Positions 1 to 9,031 of a DNA stretch of 64,000 bases are shown one piece after another. This DNA comes from Dyadobacter sp. Leaf189 (GTDB lineage Bacteria; Bacteroidota; Bacteroidia; Cytophagales; Spirosomataceae). Both the position numbers and the translations under genes were made by a program. Location: contig NZ_LMPS01000004.1 in NCBI RefSeq assembly GCF_001424405.1, positions 1,312-65,311 of the forward strand, given 5' to 3'. Numbering within the stretch: position 1 is the first letter of the stretch; each line of letters opens with the position of its first letter. The notes under the pieces are model-generated. The model searched no databases. It was not told the origin of the DNA and saw nothing but the letters and a program-made list of their open reading frames with translations.

Positions 1-1
1 C

Positions 2-97
2 CTAGCCGAGGATGTCCTCAGGTAACAGGAAGCGGACTAGGGCTAAATAGGATTCTTGCAATGCGCTCAATATTGATTCATCGCAAAACAAATACAT
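2..97 (-). pseudogene. Short transposase N-region-like relic
   Basis: A 31-codon minus-strand frame from an ATG to a TAG at the window edge encodes a peptide containing FLLPEDILG. This resembles the LLPxxI motif at the start of the small N-terminal proteins of ISAon1-type Bacteroidota transposases, which normally run on for about 100 residues. Here the frame stops directly after the motif, so it looks truncated or frameshifted. The recognition is from memory of the family and the peptide is very short, so this could be chance. Sequence left of the window would decide. Confidence 0.25.
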
Positions 98-187
98 TTT
101 TCGCCGCCCCCCAAATTTTAGGACTGATCCTTAAGTAGTCCTGGCAGTTGCTTTGCCACCTGCCTTGTTCGAATTTATTTATAAATG
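98..187. other. Intergenic stretch with small hairpins, no gene seen
   Basis: No convincing gene. Two imperfect inverted repeats are visible: AGGACT at 119-124 pairing with AGTCCT about 11 bases on, and a GGCAG/CTGCC pair just after it. They could be an insertion-sequence end or an RNA tail, but nothing fixes the identity. Confidence 0.3.
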
Positions 188-209
188 AAAAAAGCACACT
201 TTCGTGTGC
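188..209 (-). terminator. Intrinsic terminator of tRNA-Arg
   Basis: GCACAC (194-199) and GTGTGC (204-209) form a 6-bp stem with a TTTC loop, followed on the minus strand by six U residues (188-193). It sits just downstream of tRNA-Arg and would end the minus-strand tRNA transcript. Confidence 0.8.
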
Positions 210-216
210 CTTTACG

Positions 217-290
<74 letters not shown>

Positions 291-315
291 GGAAAACTTG
301 ATTTACTCTTTCAAA

Positions 316-362
316 GAAAAAGGCAGTAAACAGTATCTGCATACGGCTTACTGCCTTTTTTG
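316..362. terminator. Bidirectional terminator hairpin
   Basis: GGCAGTAA (322-329) pairs with TTACTGCC (348-355). A-rich sequence lies on the left and a T run on the right, so the hairpin can act as a terminator in either direction. It separates tRNA-Arg from the tRNA-Pro region. Confidence 0.65.
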
Positions 363-365
363 TTG

Positions 366-435
366 TCGGGGAGACAGGATTCGAACACCAGCGGGCGCCG
401 CCTGCGACTCTCTGGTTTCAAACCAGATGCGCTAC
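366..435 (-). pseudogene. Broken tRNA-Pro-like copy with anticodon TGA
   Basis: The 3' end matches the neighbouring tRNA-Pro exactly over about 21 bases, and the anticodon arm plus part of the D arm match with few changes. About 14 extra bases (a GC-rich near-palindrome) separate the T loop from its 5' stem strand, and the 5' acceptor half is absent. The loop reads TTTGAAA, so the anticodon would be TGA (Ser) rather than TGG. Because neither the T stem nor the acceptor stem can form, it is called a pseudo-tRNA derived by tandem duplication. Confidence 0.7.
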
Positions 436-456
436 CTATCATTCCTTATTTCTTAT

Positions 457-531
<75 letters not shown>

Positions 532-607
532 AGGTATTTTACTTGTTAAGCTGATTCTGATTTCGTCAAGGATCAGCTCCTCTTGTTACTCTATTTTTAG
601 ATCGGTG

Positions 608-694
608 TAGAGGAAGCGGGATTCGAACCCGCGGTACCCTTGCGAGTACGGCAGTTTAGCAAACTACTGGTTTCAGCCACTCACCCATCCCTCC
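608..694 (-). tRNA. tRNA-Ser(GCT)
   Basis: A minus-strand 87-nt type II tRNA with a long variable arm. The acceptor GGAGGGA pairs with TTCCTCT, allowing G-U pairs, the anticodon loop is TTGCTAA (anticodon GCT), and the T loop is TTCGAAT. It is the first gene of the minus-strand tRNA cluster, with a clear promoter just upstream. Confidence 0.93.
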
Positions 695-713
695 TTCTTT
701 CCGTTCTGGGTTG

Positions 714-745
714 CAAATATAGAGGGTTGCGTTTCAGAAAAGCAA
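714..745 (-). promoter_or_regulatory. Bacteroidota promoter of the tRNA cluster
   Basis: On the minus strand a TTG (743-745) lies 21 bp before TATATTTG (714-721). This fits the Bacteroidota primary-sigma pattern TTG/TAnnTTTG. The predicted start would lie about 12 bp before tRNA-Ser(GCT). Confidence 0.7.
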
Positions 746-785
746 ACATTCGCGCAAAAAAACTTTAATAGAAGCTGCAAATGCC

Positions 786-793
786 TATTTTTG
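786..793 (+). promoter_or_regulatory. Possible -7 box for the VWA gene
   Basis: TATTTTTG matches TAnnTTTG and lies about 30 bp before the VWA start codon. No TTG is found at the expected upstream spacing, so this is a weak call. Confidence 0.4.
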
Positions 794-824
794 GCGAAGA
801 TTAAAATTACCCAAGACGTTCATT

Positions 825-1787
825 ATGAACTGGAATTATCCCTTTGGAAGCACTGAATATTTTTTTGTATTTTTTTTCATCTTCGTATACGTAGCCTACA
901 TTATTCGCACCGTACGCATTGCCCGACAGCTGCAAACCACCGCACGGACGCTTATCATCAAACTCTTTTTACGGACCATTACCTTCTCACTTTTGATCAT
1001 TAGTCTGCTCGGACCTTCGTTCGGGGAGGCCGAAAGAGACATCAAAGCGAAGGGTAAGGATGTTTTTTTGGTTGTTGATCTGTCCAAGTCAATGGACGCT
1101 GCTGACGTGACTCCGTCGAGGCTTGAAAAGGTAAAGTTTGAGATCAACCGTTTTGTACAGAATGAAGTAGCCAACCGGGTCGGAATTATTGTTTTCTCCA
1201 ACGAAGCTTTTATCCACGTACCCCTGACATATGATCGCAATGCACTGGAATTATTTATCCAGTCGCTGCAAACCGATCTGCTGCCCACAAGCGGCACCAA
1301 CATCTGCCCCTCCGTGGAACTGGCTTACGACAAGCTGATGAATGCATCGGATCCGACCGGAAGATCGAAAATGATTGTGCTCTTTACCGATGGGGAAAAT
1401 GCCAGCGCGTGCAGCAGCTCGCTTTATAATAACCTCCGGCGTTTCGGGATTGGCTTTTATGCAGTCGGGGTTGGGACAAAAGTAGGAATCAGTATTCAGC
1501 AGGATGGGAAACCGTTAATGGACCAAAACGATAAGCTGATCATCAGCCGCGTTGACGAGAGTTTCTTGCAGGGAATGGCGAATGCATCCCGTGGAAATTA
1601 CTACGAGCTGAACAATTCCAGGAACGAGATGAACCGTTTGCTCAATGATGTGAACCAGCAGGAAGGTACTCTGGTAGATTCACGTACTATCACTGTGGTT
1701 AGTAACAAATACTACTACTTCCTTGGCGCGGCCCTTATTCTGATCCTGCTGGATATTTTAATTACCATCGGAACCTTCCGACTGTAA
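825..1787 (+). CDS. BatA/BatB-type VWA domain membrane protein
   Basis: A 320-residue inner-membrane protein. Two N-terminal hydrophobic segments (about 11-29 and 46-64) precede a von Willebrand factor A domain. Its metal-ion site shows D85-x-S87-x-S89, a TSGTN loop and a later TDG. A further membrane helix lies near 297-318. This architecture matches the Bat (Bacteroides aerotolerance) proteins, which are thought to assemble a periplasmic-facing stress complex; the exact role is unknown. The next gene is a BatC-like TPR protein, supporting the assignment. The usual partners (moxR, DUF58 protein, batD) are not in this window, so the pair is detached from a full bat operon. BatA and BatB cannot be separated with certainty here. 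Confidence 0.82.
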   Translation: MNWNYPFGSTEYFFVFFFIFVYVAYIIRTVRIARQLQTTARTLIIKLFLRTITFSLLIISLLGPSFGEAERDIKAKGKDVFLVVDLSKSMDAADVTPSRLEKVKFEINRFVQNEVANRVGIIVFSNEAFIHVPLTYDRNALELFIQSLQTDLLPTSGTNICPSVELAYDKLMNASDPTGRSKMIVLFTDGENASACSSSLYNNLRRFGIGFYAVGVGTKVGISIQQDGKPLMDQNDKLIISRVDESFLQGMANASRGNYYELNNSRNEMNRLLNDVNQQEGTLVDSRTITVVSNKYYYFLGAALILILLDILITIGTFRL

Positions 1788-1827
1788 CGATCAATTTCTA
1801 TTTTTGCGCTTCAATATCACGATCGAT

Positions 1828-2547
1828 ATGACCGCTCTTGTTCTTTATGTCCTGCTCTGGCTTTGGGATAACCGGACGTTCGATTCCATCACCAAAGCGA
1901 ATCAGCGCAAAATTGACGCTGAGCAAGCCTACCAAAGCAAAGAATTCGCACGTTCCGCAGACCTTTACAGTCAGATCACCTATGGGTCCATTTTTTCGGA
2001 CCCGGCAGCGCGGCTTAATCTGGCCCACTCTTATTACAGTATGCGGAAATACAATGTTGCATTGAAGCACTATCTTCTGCTGAGCGACATTGATGATCAG
2101 TCGATTGCTTCCATTGCCAACACACAGATCGCATTGATCAAAGTGGAACGGAAAGATACAGCCAATGCTCTGGCGAGTCTAAAAACCGCATTGCGGCTTG
2201 AACCTGGAAATGACCTCGCACGGCAGAATTACATCATCCTGAAAAAGAATTTTTCAGGTCAGGAGGCAGATTCGGATGTGCTTACCAAGAAACAAAAGTC
2301 GGCCCAGCAGAACAAAATGGAGGAAAACCGGCCGGCAGAACCAAGTCCGCAGACGGACGGCCGCGAGCTGACCAACGATGCCAAGAAAGAAGAACTGCTG
2401 AAAAGTCTGAAACAAATGAATATGTCTGAGGATCAGGCGAGGGCGATATTGGATGCGATGAAATCGAACGAAAGCCAATATATTTACCAGCTCCGCAGAA
2501 AGCAGTACAACAGCCAGGCCAAGAAGAACGACGAAATAGAGTGGTAA
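1828..2547 (+). CDS. BatC-like TPR protein
   Basis: About 239 residues. A short hydrophobic N-terminus (MTALVLYVLLWLW) acts as a membrane anchor or signal. It is followed by three or so tetratricopeptide repeats (about 20-135), then a charged low-complexity linker. The C-terminal segment, with EDQARAILDAMKSNE, is characteristic of BatC/BatE-type proteins. TPR repeats mediate protein contacts, here presumably with the VWA protein encoded 40 bp upstream in the same operon. The ATG at 1828 was chosen. A TTG 24 bases earlier (1804) is in frame but would add polar residues before the hydrophobic segment. Confidence 0.75.
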   Translation: MTALVLYVLLWLWDNRTFDSITKANQRKIDAEQAYQSKEFARSADLYSQITYGSIFSDPAARLNLAHSYYSMRKYNVALKHYLLLSDIDDQSIASIANTQIALIKVERKDTANALASLKTALRLEPGNDLARQNYIILKKNFSGQEADSDVLTKKQKSAQQNKMEENRPAEPSPQTDGRELTNDAKKEELLKSLKQMNMSEDQARAILDAMKSNESQYIYQLRRKQYNSQAKKNDEIEW

Positions 2548-2561
2548 TTTTAATATAAAAC

Positions 2562-3494
2562 ATGAATAGCATTTCAGGAACCAACTTCCAGTTTCCAGGA
2601 CAGACAGGATTTTACAAAGGAAAAGTGAGGGACGTTTATTCTTTCGAAAAACGCCTTGTGATGGTTGCTACCGACCGGATCTCCGCATTTGACGTGATAC
2701 TGCCCCGCGCAATACCGTACAAAGGACAGGTTTTGAACCAAATAGCAGCGCACTTTTTAAATGCAACTTCCGATATCGTACCAAACTGGCTGCTGGAAGT
2801 GCCAGATCCAAATGTGAGCATTGGTCTGAAATGTCGGGCTTACCCGGTGGAAATGGTCGTGAGAGGCTACCTTGCTGGTCATGCCTGGCGCGAGTATTCG
2901 CTTGGCAAACGCACTGTTTGCGGCGTGTCTCTGCCTGATGGGCTGAAAGAAAATGACAAACTGCCGACGCCGATCATCACGCCCACTACAAAAGCCCACG
3001 AAGGCCACGATGAGGACATTTCAAGAGAAGAGATACTTGCACAGGGACTTGTAAGCGAAGACGAGTATGCACAGCTTGAAAAATACACGCTCGCTCTTTT
3101 TGCAAGAGGAACCGAAATGGCGGCAGATCAGGGATTGATACTGGTGGATACGAAATATGAATTCGGGCAACTTGACGGAGTTATTTACCTGATCGACGAA
3201 ATCCATACGCCGGATTCTTCCAGGTATTTTTACCAGGATGTTTACGCAGAAAATCAACAGGCAGGACTACCCCAGAAGCAGCTTAGCAAGGAATTTGTAA
3301 GAGAATGGCTGATTCAAAACGGGTTCCAGGGAAAAGAGGGACAATCGGTGCCAGAAATGACCGACGAACGCATAGAACTGATCTCTGCGCGCTATATCGA
3401 GCTTTTTGAAAAAGTCACCGGTCACAGTTTCCAGAAGAACAACCTGGACAACCCGCTTAAAAGAATTGAGGAAGCAATTCTCAGAACACTATAA
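2562..3494 (+). CDS. purC: SAICAR synthase (purine biosynthesis)
   Basis: Phosphoribosylaminoimidazole-succinocarboxamide synthase, 310 residues. It joins aspartate to CAIR using ATP in de novo purine synthesis, in the cytoplasm. The sequence shows the ATP-binding start [10 protein letters not shown], the [12 protein letters not shown] motif and the VDTKYEFG motif. Its length matches the longer, Ade1-like branch rather than the roughly 240-residue E. coli type. It follows the BatC-like gene by 14 bp and may be co-transcribed with it, with no evident functional link. Confidence 0.95.
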   Translation: MNSISGTNFQFPGQTGFYKGKVRDVYSFEKRLVMVATDRISAFDVILPRAIPYKGQVLNQIAAHFLNATSDIVPNWLLEVPDPNVSIGLKCRAYPVEMVVRGYLAGHAWREYSLGKRTVCGVSLPDGLKENDKLPTPIITPTTKAHEGHDEDISREEILAQGLVSEDEYAQLEKYTLALFARGTEMAADQGLILVDTKYEFGQLDGVIYLIDEIHTPDSSRYFYQDVYAENQQAGLPQKQLSKEFVREWLIQNGFQGKEGQSVPEMTDERIELISARYIELFEKVTGHSFQKNNLDNPLKRIEEAILRTL

Positions 3495-3550
3495 AAAGCT
3501 GATTTAGAAAATTTCATTCAAACTATTGTTTTGACCAAACAACACCAACA

Positions 3551-3973
3551 ATGAACTTTAAACTGGAAAAGAAAGAACAATACGTCTATATCGAGCTGGA
3601 AGAGCCTGCTTTTGCGGGCGATGTACCGGCAGCATTCGAAGATACTGCCCGGTCGCTTTTCAGGGAGGGATACCACAGCCTGATTGTCAACATGCAAACC
3701 GTTAAATCGGTGGATGCGCCGGGTACCGCGATATTGAAAAAAATAAACTGGTTGTGTGCCAATGATCTTGGCTTACTGGTGATCGTAACGCGTGACGATG
3801 ATTTTATCGATTTGCTCGAAGGATTGAAGATCCCGGACCTGAATATCCTTCCGACGAAGGAAGAGGCGATCGACGCGGTTTTCATGCATAACCTGGAAAA
3901 CCAGTTTGGTGCCGGCGACGATGATTACGACGACGAGGATTATGAAGGCGTAAGCGAATCCAAAGAGCCCTGA
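3551..3973 (+). CDS. STAS domain protein with acidic tail
   Basis: A 140-residue soluble protein. Residues 1-110 have the alternating strand/helix pattern of STAS (anti-sigma-factor-antagonist) domains, with a hydrophobic strand, the [11 protein letters not shown] segment where the regulatory Ser/Thr usually lies, and [15 protein letters not shown]. The last 25 or so residues are a run of Asp/Glu. In other bacteria STAS proteins bind kinases or anti-sigma factors, but no partner is encoded nearby, so its role is unassigned. It follows purC by 56 bp and ends in an intrinsic terminator. Confidence 0.65.
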   Translation: MNFKLEKKEQYVYIELEEPAFAGDVPAAFEDTARSLFREGYHSLIVNMQTVKSVDAPGTAILKKINWLCANDLGLLVIVTRDDDFIDLLEGLKIPDLNILPTKEEAIDAVFMHNLENQFGAGDDDYDDEDYEGVSESKEP

Positions 3974-3994
3974 TAACAGCATTCTCAAAAAGGA

Positions 3995-4030
3995 AAGCCA
4001 CTTCTGAGTAACACCGGAAGTGGCTTTTTT
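3995..4030 (+). terminator. Intrinsic terminator after the STAS gene
   Basis: AAGCCACTTC (3995-4004) pairs with GAAGTGGCTT (4017-4026) across a 12-base loop and runs into a T tract ending at 4030. It closes the Bat/purC/STAS transcript. Confidence 0.88.
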
Positions 4031-4390
4031 ACTGACACCTCCCTCCCTGCCCTCCCTCCTCCTTTCTCCCCCTTTTTGACACTTTCCCAAGGAGTATTTT
4101 GCAATCTTCCAAGTTGGCAAAAACAAGGTTTTTCATTTCCATTTTACCAAGGATTGTGGCTGCTTCTTGCCTTTTTATCAATATTTTTATAATAATTGTG
4201 ACGAAAAAATCAAAAAACACAAGCTGATAGAAAATTTTGCCATTGTCGTAATAAGCCAAATATTTTTTATGATTATCTTGCGTGGCTTTACCCTATTCAT
4301 AACACAAAGGTGTTTTAGCAATTTTTTTAACTCTGTTATTTAAACAAATTCTAATTACGAATTTGGTAATTACGCTACAATCTCAGTTAA
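4031..4390. other. Long gltB upstream region with pyrimidine tract
   Basis: A 360-bp stretch with no gene. It opens with a C/T-only tract whose complementary strand carries a four-run G3 pattern (4041-4056), then becomes AT-rich towards gltB. No TAnnTTTG box with a well-placed TTG was found. The length is unusual for this window and fits a regulated leader, but no riboswitch fold was recognised. Confidence 0.5.
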
Positions 4391-7300
4391 ATGTCGCAAA
4401 TGTCTGAATCAATGGTAGAAAATCAGGGACTGTACCGCCCGGAATTTGAGCATGATGCATGTGGAATAGGTTTCCGGGCTAACATTAAGGGCCGCAAGTC
4501 ACACCAGATCGTGGCTGACGCCATTCATATGTTAGAAAGAATGGAACATAGGGGCGCAACCGGTTTTGACCCGAACACAGGCGATGGTGCCGGAATCCTG
4601 ATTCAGCTGCCACATGAATTTTTTGTAGAGGAATCTACCAAGCTCGGTTTCCACCTTCCTCCTGCAGGAGAATATGGAGTAGGAATGATCTTCTTTCCCG
4701 GCGATGAAACCATCCGTGAGGAATGCCGTGATATCCTGAACCGAAAAATGAAAAAGCTTGGCCTGCATTTGCTCGGATACAGGAAGGTACCTACGCTTAA
4801 CAATACATTGGGCGAAGGCTCACTGTCTGTGGAGCCCGCTGTGGAGCAGGTTTTCATCAAACGCCCGGATGATATCACCGACGATGCGGCTTTCGAAAGG
4901 AAGCTGTTCATACTGCGTCAGGTTTCAACCAGGCTCATCAAAGACACTGTAAAAGGTGGTGCAAAAAGCTTCTATTACTCGTCGCTTTCCTGCCGCACCA
5001 TTTCATATAAAGGACAGCTGACAACTGCTCAGCTCAAATATTATTTCCCTGATCTTGAAAACGAATCCGTGGTATCTGCACTCGCAGTAGTCCACTCCCG
5101 TTTCTCGACCAACACTTTCCCTTCCTGGGAACTGGCGCAGCCTTTCCGGTATATCGCTCACAATGGCGAGATCAATACGGTAAAAGGGAATGTAAACTGG
5201 ATTCGTGCAGGCGAAAAGTCTTTCCACTCTGACTTCTTCACAAAAGAAGAAATGGATATGCTCCTGCCAATTTGCGACAGGAACCAGTCGGACTCCGCCA
5301 ATCTTGACAATGCGATCGAAATGCTGCACTTGTCGGGCCGCTCGCTACCTCACGTCATGATGATGCTGATCCCGGAAGCCTGGGACGGAAACGAGCAAAT
5401 GGATCCGGAAAGACGCGCATTCTACGAGTACCACGCCGCCATTATGGAGCCTTGGGACGGACCTGCCTCTATTTCATTCACGGATGGAAAAATGGTAGGC
5501 GCTACCCTTGACAGGAACGGACTTCGTCCTTCGAGGTATTGGGTACTGGACGATGATACCATTATCATGGCGTCAGAAGCAGGTGTTTTGGAAGTAGACC
5601 AGTCGCGCGTTGTGATGAAAGGTCGCCTTCAGCCAGGACGTATGTTCGTGGTAGATATGGAGCAGGGACGCATTATTCCTGACGAAGAAATTAAAGCATC
5701 TGTCTGCTCGGCGCAGCCTTACCAGAAGTGGCTGGATGAAAACAAGCTGCACGTTGACCAGCTCGATCACCCGATCCGTACTTACCGTGCTTACGACGAA
5801 GCTTCATTGCTGAAACGCCAGGTTGCATTCGGATATACTTCGGAAGATTTGAGAATGATCCTGGCTCCTATGGCGCAGACTGGCCTGGAAGCGATTGGTT
5901 CAATGGGCACAGATGTTCCTTTGGCAGTACTTTCTGATCAAAGCCAGCATTTATCGACTTACTTCAAGCAACTTTTCGCACAGGTAACCAACCCGCCGAT
6001 CGACTCGATCCGGGAGCGGTCAATTATGTCGCTGATTTCGTTTGTTGGAGGTAACGAAAACATTTTAACCGAAACCCCAAAACACTGCCGCCAGATCGCA
6101 TTGCCGCACCCGCTGCTTTCCGTTCAGGAATTTGACAAGCTGCGTTTTGTGGATAAGGATGGATTTCAGGCTAAAACTATCAATACATATTTCCGTGCTG
6201 ACGAAGGCGGAAAAGCGCTGGAACGTGCATTGGAACGCATTTGCCGGTATGCAGTGGATGCGATTGAGGATGGATTTGAAATCCTGATCCTGTCCGACCG
6301 TGCGATTGACTCCGACCACGCTCCGATTCCTTCCCTGCTTGCTACTGCCACGATTCACCACCACCTGATCCGCGAAGGATTGAGAGGAAAGGTTGGCTTG
6401 CTTGTAGAGGCAGGTGATGTTTGGGAAACGCACCACGTTGCGACACTAATCGGCTACGGTGCTGCGGGTATCTGTCCGTATATGGCATTCGAAACGCTTT
6501 CTTACATGAATAAGAAAAGCATGATCGATGGAGAATTTACAGATGAAAAACTGCATTACAACTATATCAAAGCAGTTAACAAAGAGCTTTTGAAGATCTT
6601 CTCCAAAATGGGGATATCTACATTGCAGTCTTACCAGGGTGCTCAGATCTTCGAGTGTGTTGGTTTGAACAAAGATGTGGTTGATAAATATTTCACAGGT
6701 ACCATTTCCCGCATCAGCGGAATGGGGATTTCCGAGATTGCACGTGAGATTCTGGTACGCCACAAAGTAGCTTACCACGAGACACCCGAGCACAAGCCAA
6801 GACTGGAAGTGGGCGGTGTATACCAGTGGAAGCAGCGTGGTGAAGCGCACATTTTCAACCCGCAGTCGATCCACATGCTGCAACAGGCAACGCGGAACAA
6901 CAGCTACGAGCAGTTCAAGAAATTCTCGAAGCTGATCGACGACCAAAGTCACAAGGCATTAACATTACGCGGACTGCTGCGTTTCAAGAAAGGAACATCC
7001 ATTCCGATCGAGCAGGTTGAACCCGTAGAAAGTATCTTCAAACGTTTCGCGACCGGGGCAATGTCTTTCGGTTCGATTTCGTGGGAAGCGCATACTACCC
7101 TTGCTATCGCGATGAACCGCATTGGCGGTAAGTCCAACTCTGGTGAAGGTGGTGAAGATGAGCTGCGTTACAAGCTTTTGCCAAATGGCGACAGCATGAA
7201 CTCTCAGATCAAGCAGGTTGCTTCCGGCCGTTTTGGGGTAACCAGCCACTACCTGAGCAATGCAGGGGAATTGCAGATTAAAACAGCGCAAGGTGCAAAA

Positions 7301-8974
7301 CCAGGTGAAGGCGGACAGCTTCCAGGATTTAAAGTAGATGACTGGATCGGACGTACACGTCACTCTACACCAGGAGTAGGCTTGATCTCTCCCCCGCCCC
7401 ACCACGATATTTACTCTATCGAGGATTTGGCGCAGCTGATATTTGACCTTAAAAATGCAAACCGCCAGGCAAGGATCAGCGTGAAGCTGGTATCCGAAGC
7501 TGGTGTGGGTACCGTTGCTTCCGGTGTTGCCAAGGCACATGCGGATCACATCCTGATCTCGGGTTATGATGGCGGAACAGGTGCATCTCCATTGAGCTCC
7601 ATTCGTCACGCAGGTTTGCCCTGGGAGCTTGGGTTGGCTGAAACGCACCAGACTTTGGTTAAAAACAAGCTGCGCGGAAGAGTTACGGTTCAGGCTGACG
7701 GACAGCTGCGTACCGGTCGCGACCTTGCGATCGCTGCATTGCTGGGTGCCGAAGAATGGGGTGTGGCTACTGCTGCGCTCGTTGCCGCTGGCTGTATTAT
7801 GATGCGTAAGTGTCACATGAATACCTGTCCGGTAGGTGTGGCTACGCAGAACAAAGAGCTGCGTGCATTGTTCTCGGGCAAGCCTGAGCATGTGGTGAAT
7901 ATGTTCACTTTCATGGCGCAGGAATTGCGTGAGATCATGGCACAGCTTGGTTTCCGCACTGTAAATGAGATGGTCGGACAGGCGCAGTATCTTGAATTAC
8001 GCAACGATATCAAGCATTGGAAATATAAAAACCTGAATTTCGACGCAATCCTTTACAAAGAAGGGGATTTGTCTGTCGCACAATTCAAGCAGGAAGAGCA
8101 GGATCACGGAATTGACAGTATCCTGGATATCGAGCTGATCAAAGCAGCGAAACCTGCGTTGGAAAACAAAGAAGAAATTTATGGTGAGTTCCCGGTAAAT
8201 AACCTGAACCGCTCGCTTGGAACCATGCTCTCGAACGAGATTTCGAAAAAGCACGGCGGCGCAGGACTTCCAAAAGGGAATATCCATTTCAAATTCCGCG
8301 GTACAGCGGGCCAGAGCTTCGGTGCATTCAATACCAATGGCGTGCGTCTGGAACTGGAAGGTGATGCCAATGATTATTTCGGAAAAGGACTTTGCGGCGC
8401 TGAGCTGATCGTTTATCCGGACCGTGATTCGAAATTCAAACCGGAAGAAAATATCATCATCGGTAACGTTGCATTCTACGGCGCTACCTCTGGTGATGCT
8501 TACATCCGCGGAACTGCCGGAGAGCGTTTCTGCGTGCGTAACTCGGGTGCGAAGGTGGTAGTGGAAGGTGTGGGCGACCATGGATTGGAATACATGACAG
8601 GTGGTCTTGCGATTATCCTCGGCTCGACCGGCCGGAACTTCGCAGCAGGTATGTCGGGCGGCGTAGCTTACGTGCTTGACAAAGTGGGCGACTTCCGTGA
8701 AAAAGTAAATATGGAAATGGTTTCGCTTGAACCGCTTAATGCAGAAGACCAGAGCATTTTGCGCGAGTATCTTGACAAACATTTCCAATATACTACCAGC
8801 AATATCGCATTCCAGCTGATCCAGAACTGGGAGCAGTCTGTGAAGCAGTTTGTAAAAGTGATGCCTTCGGATTTCAGAAAGGCGCTGGAAGGTCGCGGCA
8901 TAACGCTTGCACAGCAGATAGCAGACAAGAATGTGGTTTACAAAGACATCGTCGTAGATGTTGTTCACCAATAA
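4391..8974 (+). CDS. gltB: Glutamate synthase large subunit
   Basis: 1527 residues, full length for the NADPH-type alpha subunit. Its class II amidotransferase domain releases ammonia from glutamine, and the FMN domain builds glutamate from 2-oxoglutarate. The nucleophile is Cys24 in EHDACGIGF, so a 23-residue propeptide is expected to be removed. The central domain and FMN barrel follow, with the 3Fe-4S cysteines in MRKCHMNTCPVG and the substrate loop SGYDGGTGASP. The GXGXG beta-helix domain is at the C-terminus (FRGTAGQSFGAF, VGDHGLEYMTGG). gltD lies 57 bp downstream, giving the two-gene GOGAT operon for nitrogen assimilation. Confidence 0.97.
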   Translation: MSQMSESMVENQGLYRPEFEHDACGIGFRANIKGRKSHQIVADAIHMLERMEHRGATGFDPNTGDGAGILIQLPHEFFVEESTKLGFHLPPAGEYGVGMIFFPGDETIREECRDILNRKMKKLGLHLLGYRKVPTLNNTLGEGSLSVEPAVEQVFIKRPDDITDDAAFERKLFILRQVSTRLIKDTVKGGAKSFYYSSLSCRTISYKGQLTTAQLKYYFPDLENESVVSALAVVHSRFSTNTFPSWELAQPFRYIAHNGEINTVKGNVNWIRAGEKSFHSDFFTKEEMDMLLPICDRNQSDSANLDNAIEMLHLSGRSLPHVMMMLIPEAWDGNEQMDPERRAFYEYHAAIMEPWDGPASISFTDGKMVGATLDRNGLRPSRYWVLDDDTIIMASEAGVLEVDQSRVVMKGRLQPGRMFVVDMEQGRIIPDEEIKASVCSAQPYQKWLDENKLHVDQLDHPIRTYRAYDEASLLKRQVAFGYTSEDLRMILAPMAQTGLEAIGSMGTDVPLAVLSDQSQHLSTYFKQLFAQVTNPPIDSIRERSIMSLISFVGGNENILTETPKHCRQIALPHPLLSVQEFDKLRFVDKDGFQAKTINTYFRADEGGKALERALERICRYAVDAIEDGFEILILSDRAIDSDHAPIPSLLATATIHHHLIREGLRGKVGLLVEAGDVWETHHVATLIGYGAAGICPYMAFETLSYMNKKSMIDGEFTDEKLHYNYIKAVNKELLKIFSKMGISTLQSYQGAQIFECVGLNKDVVDKYFTGTISRISGMGISEIAREILVRHKVAYHETPEHKPRLEVGGVYQWKQRGEAHIFNPQSIHMLQQATRNNSYEQFKKFSKLIDDQSHKALTLRGLLRFKKGTSIPIEQVEPVESIFKRFATGAMSFGSISWEAHTTLAIAMNRIGGKSNSGEGGEDELRYKLLPNGDSMNSQIKQVASGRFGVTSHYLSNAGELQIKTAQGAKPGEGGQLPGFKVDDWIGRTRHSTPGVGLISPPPHHDIYSIEDLAQLIFDLKNANRQARISVKLVSEAGVGTVASGVAKAHADHILISGYDGGTGASPLSSIRHAGLPWELGLAETHQTLVKNKLRGRVTVQADGQLRTGRDLAIAALLGAEEWGVATAALVAAGCIMMRKCHMNTCPVGVATQNKELRALFSGKPEHVVNMFTFMAQELREIMAQLGFRTVNEMVGQAQYLELRNDIKHWKYKNLNFDAILYKEGDLSVAQFKQEEQDHGIDSILDIELIKAAKPALENKEEIYGEFPVNNLNRSLGTMLSNEISKKHGGAGLPKGNIHFKFRGTAGQSFGAFNTNGVRLELEGDANDYFGKGLCGAELIVYPDRDSKFKPEENIIIGNVAFYGATSGDAYIRGTAGERFCVRNSGAKVVVEGVGDHGLEYMTGGLAIILGSTGRNFAAGMSGGVAYVLDKVGDFREKVNMEMVSLEPLNAEDQSILREYLDKHFQYTTSNIAFQLIQNWEQSVKQFVKVMPSDFRKALEGRGITLAQQIADKNVVYKDIVVDVVHQ

Positions 8975-9031
8975 AATTTTCTCTGTCAGTTAGTTAATCA
9001 ATTTGAATAACGATTTAATAAGAAGTTAATA

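Noticed and set aside
1-180. RNase P RNA or tmRNA end at the left edge
   Set aside because: Short similarities such as GGCTAAATAGG were noticed, but the surrounding conserved helices and tRNA-like end are not present.
549-578. AGCTGAT/ATCAGCT hairpin between tRNA-Ser(GCT) and tRNA-Pro as a terminator
   Set aside because: No T run follows on the minus strand; more likely a processing stem or chance.
7997-8971. Long open frame (324 codons) on the minus strand inside gltB
   Set aside because: It is fully antisense to a well-conserved gene, has Cys/His-rich composition typical of mirrored coding sequence, and no family resemblance.
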